A stretch of 33,108 nucleotides of DNA from positions 1 through 33,108 of the forward strand of contig JASJCB010000105.1 in the NCBI GenBank assembly GCA_030066195.1, read 5' to 3'. Each line of letters opens with the position of its first letter. Within the stretch, counting starts at the first letter, position 1. The notes under the pieces are model-generated. The model was not told the origin of the DNA and ran no database searches. It saw only the letters and a program-made list of their open reading frames with translations. The position numbers and the translations under genes were made by a program. The stretch is from Acidobacteriota bacterium. Its GTDB lineage: Bacteria; Acidobacteriota; Holophagae; Acanthopleuribacterales; Acanthopleuribacteraceae. Positions 33,104 through 33,108 of the stretch are shown here, piece by piece.

Positions 33104-33108
33104 GGTAA

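Noticed and set aside
32923..33108. Retron or group II intron at the right edge
   Set aside because: No reverse transcriptase is in the window, the enclosed loop is only 63 bases, and no domain V-like hairpin was seen.

Overview
The window looks like chromosomal DNA of a free-living, GC-moderate, Gram-negative-type bacterium. Supporting signs are signal peptides on exported proteins, a Ser/Thr kinase fused to TPRs, a TolB-like/M28 peptidase/PDZ exported protein, hybrid histidine kinases, and c-di-GMP and FHA signalling. This mix resembles Acidobacteriota (Holophagae-like) or a delta-proteobacterial/myxobacterial lineage. The assignment is inferred from gene style, not from a marker gene. I see no rRNA, tRNA, CRISPR array, insertion sequence or phage gene.

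Layout. 1-5.5 kb: the 3' end of a DUF547 gene, a DUF819 membrane protein, a nucleotidyltransferase-like protein, an FHA-GAF-SpoIIE phosphatase, and a transglutaminase-like/TPR protein facing it across a good hairpin terminator. 5.5-10.9 kb: an AT-rich gap with a 22-bp palindrome, then a Sco1-like protein overlapping a 4-TM chemoreceptor by 14 bases, then a Ser/Thr kinase-TPR protein. 10.9-13.0 kb (minus strand): msrA with its own promoter, and a DsbA-family isomerase/SDR pair. 13.3-16.7 kb (plus strand): proline dehydrogenase, an uncharacterised protein that appears to lack an ATG/GTG/TTG start, a radical SAM/SPASM enzyme and a 139-aa partner, closed by a strong intrinsic terminator. 16.7-19.8 kb (minus strand): an aromatic amino acid hydroxylase with a long C-terminal extension, a small alpha/beta hydrolase and a MobA/MocA-like nucleotidyltransferase. 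20.3-23.2 kb: the large exported peptidase. 23.2-31.4 kb: a signalling block with a degenerate histidine kinase, an operon of substrate-binding protein plus hybrid kinase, and a REC-PAS-GGDEF-EAL protein. 31.4-33.1 kb: a cytochrome P460-like protein, a DUF4097-like exported protein, and a structured non-coding end.

Best leads for something undescribed: (1) the radical SAM/SPASM enzyme with its tightly coupled 139-aa partner, a candidate protein-modification pair; (2) the histidine kinase at 23184-24503, which has lost the phosphoacceptor His (Asp instead) and has altered N, D and G2 boxes; (3) the substrate-binding protein/hybrid kinase operon with no permease, a likely sensor pair; (4) the Sco1-chemoreceptor overlap, where the receptor's membrane domain is His-rich; (5) the possible ATC-initiated gene behind proline dehydrogenase; and (6) the folded intergenic DNA at the right edge.
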